Source: Scybalousia_A sp964626385 (GTDB taxonomy: Bacteria; Bacteroidota; Bacteroidia; Bacteroidales; P3). Taken from it: a stretch of 21,943 nucleotides of DNA. A program made the position numbers and the translations under genes. Every line of letters starts with the position of its first letter. Within the stretch, counting starts at the first letter, position 1. Location: positions 1 through 21,943 of the forward strand of contig CAZVEO010000036.1 in assembly GCA_964626385.1 (NCBI GenBank), given 5' to 3'. Under the pieces are notes generated by a model. That model saw only the letters and a list, made by a program, of their open reading frames with translations. It was not told the DNA's origin and did not search any database. Positions 14,305 to 21,839 of this stretch are shown in pieces.

Positions 14305-14504
14305 TAACTTATTATAATTTATTGTAATCTATCGTGTTTGTATGAAAAAAGATAAAAATTTTAGTAAAAATTGCAACAAAAACAGTTTTTGCTTGTCATA
14401 CAAATAAAAATACAGTAACCGCAGAAAAAAAGTATTTGGTTGCGTAAAAAAAAAGAGTATTTCAAAATAAAAAATGGAGTTATTAATAAAAAAAATCAAC
14501 AATT

Positions 14505-15284
14505 ATGAAACGATTATTATTAAGTATCGCAGTGCTGATTTCTGCAACAATGACAACAAATTCACAAGTAGTTTATACAAGTTTTGAAAGCAACCCTATA
14601 ACAGTTGAAGAGACTGAAATAAACTTTTTGGGAGGCGAAGCCGAGTTTATGGTTCAAAATTGGAGTTCTTCTTCTTATGGAAGTAGCGTATATTTTGCAT
14701 GCTTTACCCCTGGTGCAGCGGTTGTTTCTACAGAGGCTGATTACAACGCAAATGTAACCAAACTTTCCGCTGGAAGTACAGTATCTCAAAACAATACTTT
14801 CTTTGGTTATGATGATAATGGCTATCCTTATTTTAATGTTTTGTTTTTATCTGATACTTATGAGGAATGGGCAAATAGTGGCGCTGGTTATGTAGGTTTT
14901 AAATTTCAAAATGGCAATGACACTCATTACGGTTGGGCAAAAATAACAATAACAAGCAATTCAGCCGGTGTAGAGACTTTGCTCTATGGTTATGCTTATG
15001 AATCTACACCAAACACAGCTATAATGGTTGGAGATACTGGTGGTAATATGGCAATAGGGGAGGAGATAGAAGATAATTTTTCTGTATATCCTAATCCTGT
15101 AAGAAATACTTTGAATATAGAAACAAACAACAATATAAATAAAATCACTATAATCAATTCGCTTGGACAAGAAGTAAAGAATACAACTGACAAGCAAATA
15201 GATGTAGCTGATTTGGAAAACGGAGTGTACTTTCTAAACATTTTTTCAGATAAAGGGTTTATGAAAAAACGCTTTATAAAGTAG
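14505..15284 (+). CDS. Secreted protein with C-terminal type IX secretion (T9SS) sorting domain
   Basis: A 259-residue exported protein. Residues 1-20 are a signal peptide (cleavage near TNS-Q). The middle (about 21-180) is beta-rich and has no catalytic motif I recognise; its last part, GYVGFKFQNGNDTHYGWAKI (126-145), resembles segments common in T9SS-sorted surface proteins of Bacteroidota. Residues 194-259 form a type A sorting domain, with VYPNPVRNTLNI, then the LGQEV and LENGVYFLNI motifs and a basic end, KKRFIK. The domain directs transport across the outer membrane and is normally removed and replaced by a surface anchor. Function of the mature protein is unknown. It stands alone between the 0.8-kb repeat element and a terminator. 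Confidence 0.85.
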   Translation: MKRLLLSIAVLISATMTTNSQVVYTSFESNPITVEETEINFLGGEAEFMVQNWSSSSYGSSVYFACFTPGAAVVSTEADYNANVTKLSAGSTVSQNNTFFGYDDNGYPYFNVLFLSDTYEEWANSGAGYVGFKFQNGNDTHYGWAKITITSNSAGVETLLYGYAYESTPNTAIMVGDTGGNMAIGEEIEDNFSVYPNPVRNTLNIETNNNINKITIINSLGQEVKNTTDKQIDVADLENGVYFLNIFSDKGFMKKRFIK

Positions 15285-15310
15285 TAATTCATTTTAATCT
15301 GAAAGAAAAT

Positions 15311-15345
15311 GAGACTTGACCTGTGGAGGTTGAGTCTCTTTTTTT
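15311..15345 (+). terminator. Intrinsic terminator after the T9SS cargo gene
   Basis: The arms GAGACTTGACCT (15311-15322) and AGGTTGAGTCTC (15327-15338) pair with a 2-nt internal mismatch and a 4-nt loop. Seven T residues (15339-15345) follow. It separates the cargo gene from the dapB operon. Confidence 0.9.
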
Positions 15346-15382
15346 GATAGTAAAAAGTAGCGTTTTTATCATAAAATGGTTG

Positions 15383-15390
15383 TAAATTTG
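15383..15390 (+). promoter_or_regulatory. -7 promoter element of the dapB operon
   Basis: TAAATTTG matches TAnnTTTG, with the dapB ATG 26 nt further on. It follows directly after a terminator, which makes a promoter here likely. No clear TTTG -33 element is seen. The leader is too short for a lysine riboswitch. Confidence 0.55.
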
Positions 15391-15416
15391 CAAACACAAA
15401 GAGTAAGCAAATAAAA

Positions 15417-16130
15417 ATGAACATACTTATAATAGGATATGGCAAGATGGGTAAAATGATAGAGCAACTTGCCAAAGAAAGAGGACACAACATTGTTGGT
15501 ATAGTGGAGGTAAATGATAGTATTGATAAAGTAAAAACAGAGAATATTGATGTTGCAATAGAATTTACTACTCCACAAAGTGCTTTTAATAACATAAAGA
15601 CTTGTATTCAAAACAATATTCCTATTGTTGTAGGAACTACTGGCTGGTATGATAAATTTGACGAGATAAAATGTCTTGTCAATGAATATAATGGCTCGCT
15701 TATGTATGCGACCAATTTTGCTATAGGAGTATATTTGTTTAGGCAATTGAATGTTTTCTTAGCAAAACAAATGAAAGATTTTGCTTTTTACACTCCTTCC
15801 ATTACAGAAATACATCATATACATAAGTTAGACGCTCCTTCTGGTACGGCTATTACTTTGGCAGAAGAGTTGATAAAAGAAAATACCAACCTTTCTACTT
15901 GGAAACTAAATGAGGTAGCAAACAACAAAGAATTGAAAATAACTTCCATAAGACAAGGAGAAGAGTTTGGAACACATATTATTACATACGAATCAGAGGA
16001 AGACACAATAGAAATAAAACACAAAGCAAAGTCGCGTAGAGGTTTGGCTTTGGGAGCAGTAATGGGAGCAGAATTTCTTTACAATAGAAAAGGAATTTAT
16101 TCTTTGGACGATATGTTGAAAAAAGTTTAA
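15417..16130 (+). CDS. dapB: 4-hydroxy-tetrahydrodipicolinate reductase
   Basis: Reduces 4-hydroxy-tetrahydrodipicolinate to tetrahydrodipicolinate with NAD(P)H in the lysine/diaminopimelate pathway, which feeds protein and peptidoglycan synthesis. At 237 residues it is shorter than the 273-residue E. coli enzyme but complete. The N-terminal Rossmann motif GYGKMG lies at 7-12, with EFTTPQ (49-54) and VGTTGW (72-77). The active-site segment EIHHIHKLDAPSGTA (131-145) includes His133 and Lys137, equivalent to the E. coli general acid and substrate-binding residues. It leads a probable three-gene operon with the ROK kinase (19-nt gap) and the C69 dipeptidase. Confidence 0.95.
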   Translation: MNILIIGYGKMGKMIEQLAKERGHNIVGIVEVNDSIDKVKTENIDVAIEFTTPQSAFNNIKTCIQNNIPIVVGTTGWYDKFDEIKCLVNEYNGSLMYATNFAIGVYLFRQLNVFLAKQMKDFAFYTPSITEIHHIHKLDAPSGTAITLAEELIKENTNLSTWKLNEVANNKELKITSIRQGEEFGTHIITYESEEDTIEIKHKAKSRRGLALGAVMGAEFLYNRKGIYSLDDMLKKV

Positions 16131-16149
16131 TACACATAAAAGAAAAATT

Positions 16150-17112
16150 ATGAAATATTCCATAGGTATAGATATAGGAGGAACAAATACTGTTTTAGGC
16201 TTGGTAGATAGCGAGGGTAAAATACTTAAAACAAATAGACTTTTAACCTCAGGCTATGAAGACTTTGCTTCTTATATAGAGGTTTTGGCTTTGAATATTT
16301 TAGAATTATACGAATCAACTCCAGCTCTGGACAATGAGGGTGTTTTTGGTGTTGGTATAGGTGCGCCCAATGGCAACAGATATAGGGGAGTAATAGACAA
16401 TGCTCCTAATTTAAAGTATAAGGGAGTGTTGGAGGTTAAGTGCTTGTTGGAAAAAGAGCTTGCCAAAAACAATTTAAACCTAAAAGTAGAGATTGACAAC
16501 GATGCCAATGCTGCCACTATGGGCGAAATGATTTATGGAAAGGCAAAGGGAGTTAAAAACTTTGTTATGATAACACTTGGCACTGGTTTAGGCTCTGGTA
16601 TTGTGGTGGATGGCAAATTGGTATATGGACATACTGGTTTTGCAGGAGAGGTCGGTCATACCATAATAGAGGAAAAGGGACGTTTGTGTAACTGTGGTAG
16701 AAGAGGTTGTGTAGAAAGATATTGCTCTGTTTCTGGCTTTACTCTTACGACTGAGGAAAAACTTACAGGAACATCTCAACCCTCGCTTTTGCGTCATTAT
16801 CCAAAGGAAGAGATAACAGGAGCGTTGATTTATAAAGTAGCTTTGCAGGGCGATGAGTTGGCTTTGTCTTGCTACGACTACACTGCCAAAATGCTTGCTA
16901 TTGCTTTGGCAAACACAACAGCAATAACCTCGCCCGAGAAAATTTTTATTTTTGGTGGTTTATCCAAAAGTGGAGATTTGCTTTTGAAACCATTGAAAGC
17001 ATATTTTGAAAACTATGTTTTTGATGTTTTTAAGGGTAGTGTAAGCATAGAACTTTCAGGCTTACAAGAAGAAGGAGCGGCTATACTTGGAGCGGCAGCG
17101 CTTGTTTTTTAG
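16150..17112 (+). CDS. ROK-family sugar kinase, probable glucokinase
   Basis: A 320-residue cytosolic kinase. The N-terminal phosphate-binding motif DIGGTN lies at 8-13. The catalytic Asp118 sits in IDNDANAA, and the second phosphate motif is LGTGLGSG (143-150). ROK signature elements follow: EVGH (167-170) and the zinc-binding CNCGRRGC (Cys180, Cys182, Cys187 with His170). Most ROK proteins with this set and no N-terminal DNA-binding domain are glucokinases that make glucose-6-phosphate from ATP; N-acetylmannosamine or fructose kinases share the motifs. Its place between dapB and a dipeptidase (19 and 18 nt gaps) gives no direct substrate hint. Confidence 0.88.
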   Translation: MKYSIGIDIGGTNTVLGLVDSEGKILKTNRLLTSGYEDFASYIEVLALNILELYESTPALDNEGVFGVGIGAPNGNRYRGVIDNAPNLKYKGVLEVKCLLEKELAKNNLNLKVEIDNDANAATMGEMIYGKAKGVKNFVMITLGTGLGSGIVVDGKLVYGHTGFAGEVGHTIIEEKGRLCNCGRRGCVERYCSVSGFTLTTEEKLTGTSQPSLLRHYPKEEITGALIYKVALQGDELALSCYDYTAKMLAIALANTTAITSPEKIFIFGGLSKSGDLLLKPLKAYFENYVFDVFKGSVSIELSGLQEEGAAILGAAALVF

Positions 17113-17130
17113 AATAAAAAATAATACGTA

Positions 17131-18756
17131 ATGAAACAATATTGTTTGACAATTGTAATATTTTGTTTTTTGAGTTTTGTTGCTAAATCTCAAATGTACG
17201 AATACGAAACACATACTCATAATCCACTATCTTGTACAAGCATAATGGTAGGCAAAGATGCCTCAACGGATGGTTCTGTAATGACCTCTCATACTTGCGA
17301 TTCGTGGTATAGGACGTGGATGAATATGGTACCGGCTAAAGATTGGGAGGAAAAAGACAGCGTTGCAATATTTGAGGGTAGAATGCACACGCAAACACCT
17401 ACGGATAGTACAAAAATGTATGTTAGAGGAAAGATACCACAAGCAAAACATACTTTTAAATTTCTGGATACAGCTTACCCTTGTCTAAACGAGAAACAAC
17501 TTGCTTTTGGTGAAACAACCATTTCAGGCAAAGATACATTGATGAACCCTAAAGGACTTTTTAAAATAGAGGAATTGCAAAGAATAGCTCTTGAAAGATG
17601 CTCCACGGCAAGACAAGCTATTGAATTAATGGGTGAGTTGGTCAAAAAATATGGTTATGGGGATGCAGGAGAATCTTTGACAATAGCAGATAAAAACGAG
17701 GTGTGGATTTTTGAAATTTTTGGTCAAGGAAAACAAAAAATTGGTGGAGTGTGGGCTGCTCAAAGAATACCTGATGATGAAATAGCTGTATCTGCCAATA
17801 TTTCTCGCATTTCTACCATAAAGAAAGACAAAAACAACTTTTTACATTCTGATAATCTTTTTGATGTAGCCAAAGAGTTAAAACTTTGGGATGGTAAGGA
17901 AGAATTTTGTTTTTGGAAAGTTTTTTCAGGTGGTAACTACTTTGGAGAAAAGAAAAATTATAGCACAAGAGAATACTTTATAATGAGAGAATTGGCTCCC
18001 TCTCAAAATCTTAGCGACACAGTGGAAAGTCTTCCTTTGAGCATTAAGCCAGATAAAAAAGTAAGTGTGGAGGAGGTTATGCGATTGTTGGCTTCTTATT
18101 ATGAAGGAACAAAATTTAATCTTAGTGGCAAACACTTGATACCAAATCCAAAACGTAGAGATAAAGAGGGGAATTTAATAGAGGATGAACCAGATAGCAT
18201 AGTATCTCCTTTTTCCAACCCTTGGATGCGTCCGGACGAGATAAATATGTATTATGCAATGGGGGATTCCTCTATGAAAAACATTAGAACGGTAAGCGTT
18301 CCTTGGTGTGCTTATAGTACTGTAATACAGTTGAGAAATTGGTTGCCGGACGAGATAGGTGGCGTTGCATGGATATGTTTGGACAACCCGGGAGAGAGTC
18401 CGAGATTTCCTATCTTTGCGGGAAATAAAGAGTTGCCTCAAATGCTAAAAATTTGCGGTCAGCACACAGATAGAGACGATGCTGCTTTGTGGTACTATAG
18501 AAAAGCAAACAGATTGGCAACGGTTAGATGGGGTAGATTTCGTAATACGTTGGAAAAATCAAGAGATTATTTCATAAAAAAAGGACAAAGAGAACTTTCA
18601 TATGTAGAAACAATGTATCAAACTTTGCAAAAGCAAGGCAAACAGCAAGCACAGGAAATGTTGGACGGTTATGTGTCTGATTTCTTTGGTGCCACTATTA
18701 TAAAATGGGATGAACTTGCAAGAAAGTTTTGGCGAGATACTTGGACAGGTTTTTGA
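17131..18756 (+). CDS. Exported family C69 dipeptidase
   Basis: A 541-residue N-terminal-nucleophile hydrolase of family C69 (PepD-like). Residues 1-20 are a signal peptide (VAKS-Q). The probable nucleophile is Cys35 in LSCTSIMVGKDAS, which would become N-terminal after processing. The SIMVGKDASTDGSVMTSHTC block (37-56) and the later ADKNEVWIFEIFG block are typical of the family. Members cleave dipeptides of broad specificity. The signal peptide suggests periplasmic action on peptides generated outside the cytoplasm, fitting a peptide-using organism and complementing the DPP-IV-like enzyme at 9511-11532. It is the third gene after dapB; I see no terminator hairpin behind it. Confidence 0.88.
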   Translation: MKQYCLTIVIFCFLSFVAKSQMYEYETHTHNPLSCTSIMVGKDASTDGSVMTSHTCDSWYRTWMNMVPAKDWEEKDSVAIFEGRMHTQTPTDSTKMYVRGKIPQAKHTFKFLDTAYPCLNEKQLAFGETTISGKDTLMNPKGLFKIEELQRIALERCSTARQAIELMGELVKKYGYGDAGESLTIADKNEVWIFEIFGQGKQKIGGVWAAQRIPDDEIAVSANISRISTIKKDKNNFLHSDNLFDVAKELKLWDGKEEFCFWKVFSGGNYFGEKKNYSTREYFIMRELAPSQNLSDTVESLPLSIKPDKKVSVEEVMRLLASYYEGTKFNLSGKHLIPNPKRRDKEGNLIEDEPDSIVSPFSNPWMRPDEINMYYAMGDSSMKNIRTVSVPWCAYSTVIQLRNWLPDEIGGVAWICLDNPGESPRFPIFAGNKELPQMLKICGQHTDRDDAALWYYRKANRLATVRWGRFRNTLEKSRDYFIKKGQRELSYVETMYQTLQKQGKQQAQEMLDGYVSDFFGATIIKWDELARKFWRDTWTGF

Positions 18757-18833
18757 TAATTGAAAAAGAGAGAGTAAAAAAATAATTCATACTTAGATTT
18801 GCAAATTGTAATTCATTTGTCAAAAAAAAGTAT

Positions 18834-18841
18834 TACCTTTG
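18834..18841 (+). promoter_or_regulatory. -7 promoter element of the DUF3276-parAB region
   Basis: TACCTTTG matches TAnnTTTG, 37 nt before the DUF3276 start codon. A TTTG at 18816-18819 is only 14 nt upstream, closer than the usual spacing, so the -33 element is unclear. Confidence 0.5.
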
Positions 18842-18878
18842 CAAAATTGTAAAGCATAAAAAAAATTAGAAGAATATC

Positions 18879-19202
18879 ATGGAGAAGAGAGAGGATTTTG
18901 AAAGAGAAGAGATATTATCTCGCAATATTAAAGCAGGTAAGAGAACTTATTTCTTTGATGTTAAGCAAACACGTAATGAGGATAAATATCTTGTGATAAC
19001 GGAGAGTAAAAAGAATTTTAATGATAATGATGGTTCTTTTTCTTACGAAAAACACAAAATATTTCTTTACAAAGAAGATTATGAAAAGTTTGCTACTATG
19101 CTAAACGATATGATAGCATTTATGAAAGAGGGTAAAATGCCACCAGAGCAAGAAAATTCAAAAAAAGATTTTGACGTTTTTGACACTGATTATAAATACT
19201 AA
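18879..19202 (+). CDS. DUF3276 / PUR-alpha-like nucleic-acid-binding protein
   Basis: A 107-residue protein with the DUF3276 layout. A basic N-terminal stretch leads to GKRTYFFDVKQTRNEDKYLV (22-41), a SKK segment, and the ending KIFLYKEDYEKFATMLNDMI, with an acidic tail. The family is widespread in Bacteroidota and folds like the PUR repeat of eukaryotic PUR-alpha, which binds single-stranded nucleic acids. The cellular role is not established. It lies 23 nt upstream of parA and may share its transcript, a link that could hint at a chromosome-related role but does not prove one. Confidence 0.85.
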   Translation: MEKREDFEREEILSRNIKAGKRTYFFDVKQTRNEDKYLVITESKKNFNDNDGSFSYEKHKIFLYKEDYEKFATMLNDMIAFMKEGKMPPEQENSKKDFDVFDTDYKY

Positions 19203-19225
19203 TTCAACATTGTTTTTTTCTACCA

Positions 19226-20035
19226 ATGACAAAAGTAATAGCCATCGCTAATCAAAAAGGAGGTGTGGGTAAGACGACCACCGCCATCAACCTTGCTGCA
19301 TCCTTGGCTGTGTTGGACAAAAAAACATTACTCATAGATGCAGACCCTCAAGCCAATGCTACTTCGGGCTGTGGTATCAATCCTGATGAGGTTGAGTTGA
19401 GTCTTTATGAGTGTTTGATAGATAATCAGTCTGCAAAAGAAGCAATAAAAGAGTCCTCAACTCCAAATTTAGATGTGCTTCCAGCACGTATAGATTTGGT
19501 GGGAGCAGAGGTGCAGTTGCCTCAAATGGAAGATAAAGAGTTTAGATTAAAAGAGTTAATTGCTCCCATAAAAGACAAATATGACTATGTAATTATAGAT
19601 TGTTCGCCTTCTTTGGGTATGGTTACTATCAATGCTTTTGTTGCAGCCAATAGTGTTATCATTCCCGTACAGTGTCAGTATTTTGCTTTGGAGGGCTTGG
19701 GTAAGTTGTTGAATACAATAAAGATAGTTCAATCTCGTCTCAATACTGGTTTGGATATTGAGGGAATACTTCTGACTATGTTTGATACTCGTTTGCGACT
19801 AAACAAACAAGTGGCTGAGGATGTCAAACATCACTTCAAACAAATAGTTTTTGATACCATTATATATAACAATGTCAAATTGGCTGAAGCACCTTCTCAT
19901 GGGCTTAGCGTGGTTATGTATGATGCTTCTTCTACGGGTGCAATTAATTATTTGAATCTTGCAAACGAAATACTTTCTAAACAAAAGATTTTAAATAATG
20001 ATGACCCACAGGCACAGGCACAGCCTGTTTTATAA
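19226..20035 (+). CDS. parA: Chromosome-partitioning ATPase ParA (Soj-like)
   Basis: A 269-residue Walker-type ATPase that with ParB segregates the replication-origin region. The deviant Walker A motif KGGVGKTT lies at 11-18, the A' motif IDADPQ at 37-42, and Walker B at YVIIDCSPS near residue 120. There is no N-terminal DNA-binding extension, so it is the small chromosomal (type Ib-like) form. The conserved part ends near NYLNLANEIL. The last ten residues, DPQAQAQPVL, and the TAA stop are encoded by a unit of the dispersed mini-hairpin repeat (20005-20045), so the C-terminus appears to have been altered by that repeat. parB follows 91 nt downstream. Confidence 0.95.
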   Translation: MTKVIAIANQKGGVGKTTTAINLAASLAVLDKKTLLIDADPQANATSGCGINPDEVELSLYECLIDNQSAKEAIKESSTPNLDVLPARIDLVGAEVQLPQMEDKEFRLKELIAPIKDKYDYVIIDCSPSLGMVTINAFVAANSVIIPVQCQYFALEGLGKLLNTIKIVQSRLNTGLDIEGILLTMFDTRLRLNKQVAEDVKHHFKQIVFDTIIYNNVKLAEAPSHGLSVVMYDASSTGAINYLNLANEILSKQKILNNDDPQAQAQPVL

Positions 20036-20045
20036 GGGCACAGCC
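20005..20045. repeat. Mini-hairpin repeat unit overlapping the 3' end of parA
   Basis: Positions 20015-20045 match 13592-13622 at 28 of 31 bases (CAGGCACAGCCT, then ATAAGGGCA and AGCC). An extra CACAGG precedes it. The repeat supplies the last ten codons of parA, and its TATAA contains the stop codon (20033-20035). Confidence 0.85.
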
Positions 20046-20126
20046 TCTACAAAGGAAAAGATTTTAGATAGTAATGATATGTAAGAGTAATAATTTTTTA
20101 ACATTGAAAAAATAAATTTTATCGCT

Positions 20127-21032
20127 ATGTCAACAAAAAAAACAGCGGCTTTGGGCAAAGGTTTGGAGGCTCTTTTGGGGAATATAAATGTTGCAAAAAA
20201 CGAATCTCTTGCAGAAGGAAAAACAAACACAGTTACGGCAGAGATAGCCTATATTCCTTTGAGCGAAATTACTCCTAACCCGGACCAGCCACGAAAGGAT
20301 TTTAATGAGCAGGCACTTGAAGAGTTAGCCCAATCAATAAAGGAACATGGCGTTATAACACCTATAACCGTCAACAAAAAAGACGGCAAATATACTATCA
20401 TAGCAGGAGAAAGACGTTACAGAGCTTGCAAAATGGTGGGTTTGAAAAAAATACCTGCCTACATACGTATAGTTACTTTACAGGAAACTATGGAAATGTC
20501 TTTGATAGAGAATATTCAACGAGAAGACCTAAACTCCATAGAAATAGCACTCTCTTTGCAAGCACTTTTACAAGAAACTCATTTGAGTCAAGAGGAATTG
20601 AGTCAAAAATTAGGCAAATCTAGAGGAACAATCTCCAATTATATTCGTTTGTTGAAATTGCCTGCAGAGGTACAATTAGCATTGCGCAACGATGAGATAA
20701 CAATGGGACATGCTCGTAGTATAATTACCATTGAAGACGAAAACAAACAAGTAGAAATAGTTAGGGAAATAATAGAAAAAGACCTTTCTGTGCGTCAAGT
20801 AGAGAATATGGTAACGAGGTTGAAACAAGAAAAACTTTCAGAAAAAGTTTTGAAACGAAAATTCTCAACCAATCTGCCTCAAACCCATATAGAATTTAAA
20901 AACACTCTTGCCAAAAAATTGTCCACCGATGTAGATATAAAACGCTCTATAAGAGGAAAAGGAAGTATTAATATTGCTTTTTCCAACGATGAGGAGTTTG
21001 AGCGAATTGTCGCATTGTTGCAAAAGGCTTAA
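20127..21032 (+). CDS. parB: Chromosome-partitioning protein ParB (CTPase clamp)
   Basis: A 301-residue ParB/Spo0J-type protein that loads at parS sites and slides on DNA as a CTP-dependent clamp. The N-terminal ALGKGLEALLG (8-18) is the segment that stimulates ParA. The ParB/Srx domain follows, with IPLSEITPNPDQPR (43-56), the CTP-binding motif GERRYRA (94-100) and ENIQREDLN (128-136). A helix-turn-helix region lies at about 154-175 (LSQEELSQKLGKSRGTISNY), and a C-terminal dimerisation segment ends the protein. All motifs are intact and length is typical. It follows parA after 91 nt that include the repeat. I found no recognisable parS palindrome in this window. Confidence 0.95.
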   Translation: MSTKKTAALGKGLEALLGNINVAKNESLAEGKTNTVTAEIAYIPLSEITPNPDQPRKDFNEQALEELAQSIKEHGVITPITVNKKDGKYTIIAGERRYRACKMVGLKKIPAYIRIVTLQETMEMSLIENIQREDLNSIEIALSLQALLQETHLSQEELSQKLGKSRGTISNYIRLLKLPAEVQLALRNDEITMGHARSIITIEDENKQVEIVREIIEKDLSVRQVENMVTRLKQEKLSEKVLKRKFSTNLPQTHIEFKNTLAKKLSTDVDIKRSIRGKGSINIAFSNDEEFERIVALLQKA

Positions 21033-21084
21033 TTTTTTTTACAAATAAAAATAAAATTTTAACAAATTACTTCTTGTTTTCTAA

Positions 21085-21621
21085 ATGAAGCGTTGTGTTA
21101 TTGTTTTGTTGTTGTTGTTTTTGAGTCTTACACAACTCAAAGCACAAAGCGACAGCCTTTCTTCTCAATTGCTGACACATTCTCCACAAAAGGCAACGCT
21201 TTTTTCCACCTTTGTACCCGGTCTTGGACAAATTTATAACAAACAAGCATGGAAAACACCTATAATATATGTAGGTTTAGGAGCCTTTGTTTATTTTGCC
21301 ATAGACAATTACAACAATATGGACAAATTCAAAACCGAATACTATAATCGTATCAATGGCACAGGCTCGCTTCTGCCCGATTATACCACTTATTCAGACG
21401 AAAGTATTTACAGCCTTTACAACGCTTATAAAGATAATTTTCACTTATACCTAATACTCGGAGTGGCTTTTTATGGACTGCAAATTTTAGATGCTTACGT
21501 TTATGGTCATTTGTTTAGTTTTGATATTTCTGACGATATAGCTCTAAATATCTCTCCCTCCTTTCTCCCCTCTACAAACACCAATAAAATAATGGGTCTA
21601 TCCCTAAACCTAAAATTCTAA
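21085..21621 (+). CDS. DUF5683 membrane protein
   Basis: A 178-residue protein. Residues 1-21 look like a signal peptide (LKA-Q). The DUF5683 hallmark HSPQKATLFSTFVPGLGQIYNKQAWK follows from about residue 32, with two hydrophobic segments (about 58-73, IIYVGLGAFVYFAI, and about 120-137, YLILGVAFYGLQILDAYV) that could span the membrane. The C-terminal part is short and polar. In Bacteroidota the family is often found right after parB, as here (52-nt gap), which supports a chromosomal partition locus rather than a plasmid. No function is known to me. A perfect hairpin begins 3 nt after its stop codon. Confidence 0.85.
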   Translation: MKRCVIVLLLLFLSLTQLKAQSDSLSSQLLTHSPQKATLFSTFVPGLGQIYNKQAWKTPIIYVGLGAFVYFAIDNYNNMDKFKTEYYNRINGTGSLLPDYTTYSDESIYSLYNAYKDNFHLYLILGVAFYGLQILDAYVYGHLFSFDISDDIALNISPSFLPSTNTNKIMGLSLNLKF

Positions 21622-21623
21622 CA

Positions 21624-21642
21624 CACCCACACCCTGTGGGTG
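21624..21642. repeat. Hairpin directly after the DUF5683 stop codon
   Basis: CACCCACA (21624-21631), loop CCC, TGTGGGTG (21635-21642): an 8-bp perfect GC-rich stem. It could stop or stabilise the transcript but has no T-run. It is the first unit of the repeat cluster that continues to 21805. Confidence 0.75.
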
Positions 21643-21805
21643 CAGGCTGTACCTGTAACCTATGTTAACCCATCAAAAGTAATGGCTTTGTACTTATAAA
21701 ACAGACTGTGCTTGTGCTAACCTATAAAAGGTAATGGCTTTGCATTTATAAAATAGCCTGTAGGTGTAGGCTGTGCCTGTAACCTATGCTAATCTATAAA
21801 AAGAA
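21624..21805. repeat. Cluster of mini-hairpin repeats before the second 104-bp box
   Basis: The 182-nt stretch contains GTGGGTGCAGGCTG, CTATGTTAACC, ATGGCTTTG with CTTATAAAAC, GGTAATGGCTTTG with ATTTATAAAAT, and AGGCTGTGCCTGTAACCTATGCTAA. These are the same modules as at 13511-13767, in a different order and partly in the opposite orientation. A purine-rich spacer (21806-21839) separates it from the box. No coding potential is seen. Confidence 0.85.
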
Positions 21806-21839
21806 AAAAACAAAAAAATAACAAAAAGAAAAACAAAAG

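Larger units (their letters stand above)
13508..14307. mobile_element. MITE-like non-coding element with ~93-bp terminal inverted repeats
   Basis: This element of about 800 bp fills most of the gene-free gap between glnA and the T9SS cargo gene (13299-14504). Its ends, 13511-13603 and 14212-14304, are inverted copies with four mismatches that I can see. Both ends are bounded by TTAA, at 13508-13511 and 14304-14307. The interior holds more mini-hairpin repeats (13604-13767, with AACCTATGCTAACCTAT-type units near 13680-13715), the 104-bp box, a hairpin, and a tract rich in A and T runs (14000-14100). There is no transposase or other convincing ORF. The structure resembles a miniature inverted-repeat element. 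Mobility is inferred only from the terminal repeats and the second box copy at the window end. Confidence 0.65.

Noticed and set aside
14337..14404. Inverted repeat TTTGTATGA / TCATACAAA with CAAAAAC-A-GTTTTTG inside, upstream of the T9SS gene
   Set aside because: The arms are 9 nt in very AT-rich DNA and 50 nt apart, with no T-run or promoter in register; chance pairing is likely, so it is not listed as a site.
15346..15416. Lysine riboswitch upstream of dapB
   Set aside because: After the terminator only about 70 nt remain, including the promoter element, which is too short for a lysine riboswitch.
14996..15595. Minus-strand ORF of 199 codons across the T9SS gene end and dapB start
   Set aside because: It runs through a terminator and over two well-supported genes, with no domain recognisable.
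19226..21032. Plasmid-type partition system
   Set aside because: parA lacks the N-terminal DNA-binding extension of large plasmid ParAs, and the neighbours (DUF3276, DUF5683, dapB) are chromosomal in character. No replication-initiator gene is present.
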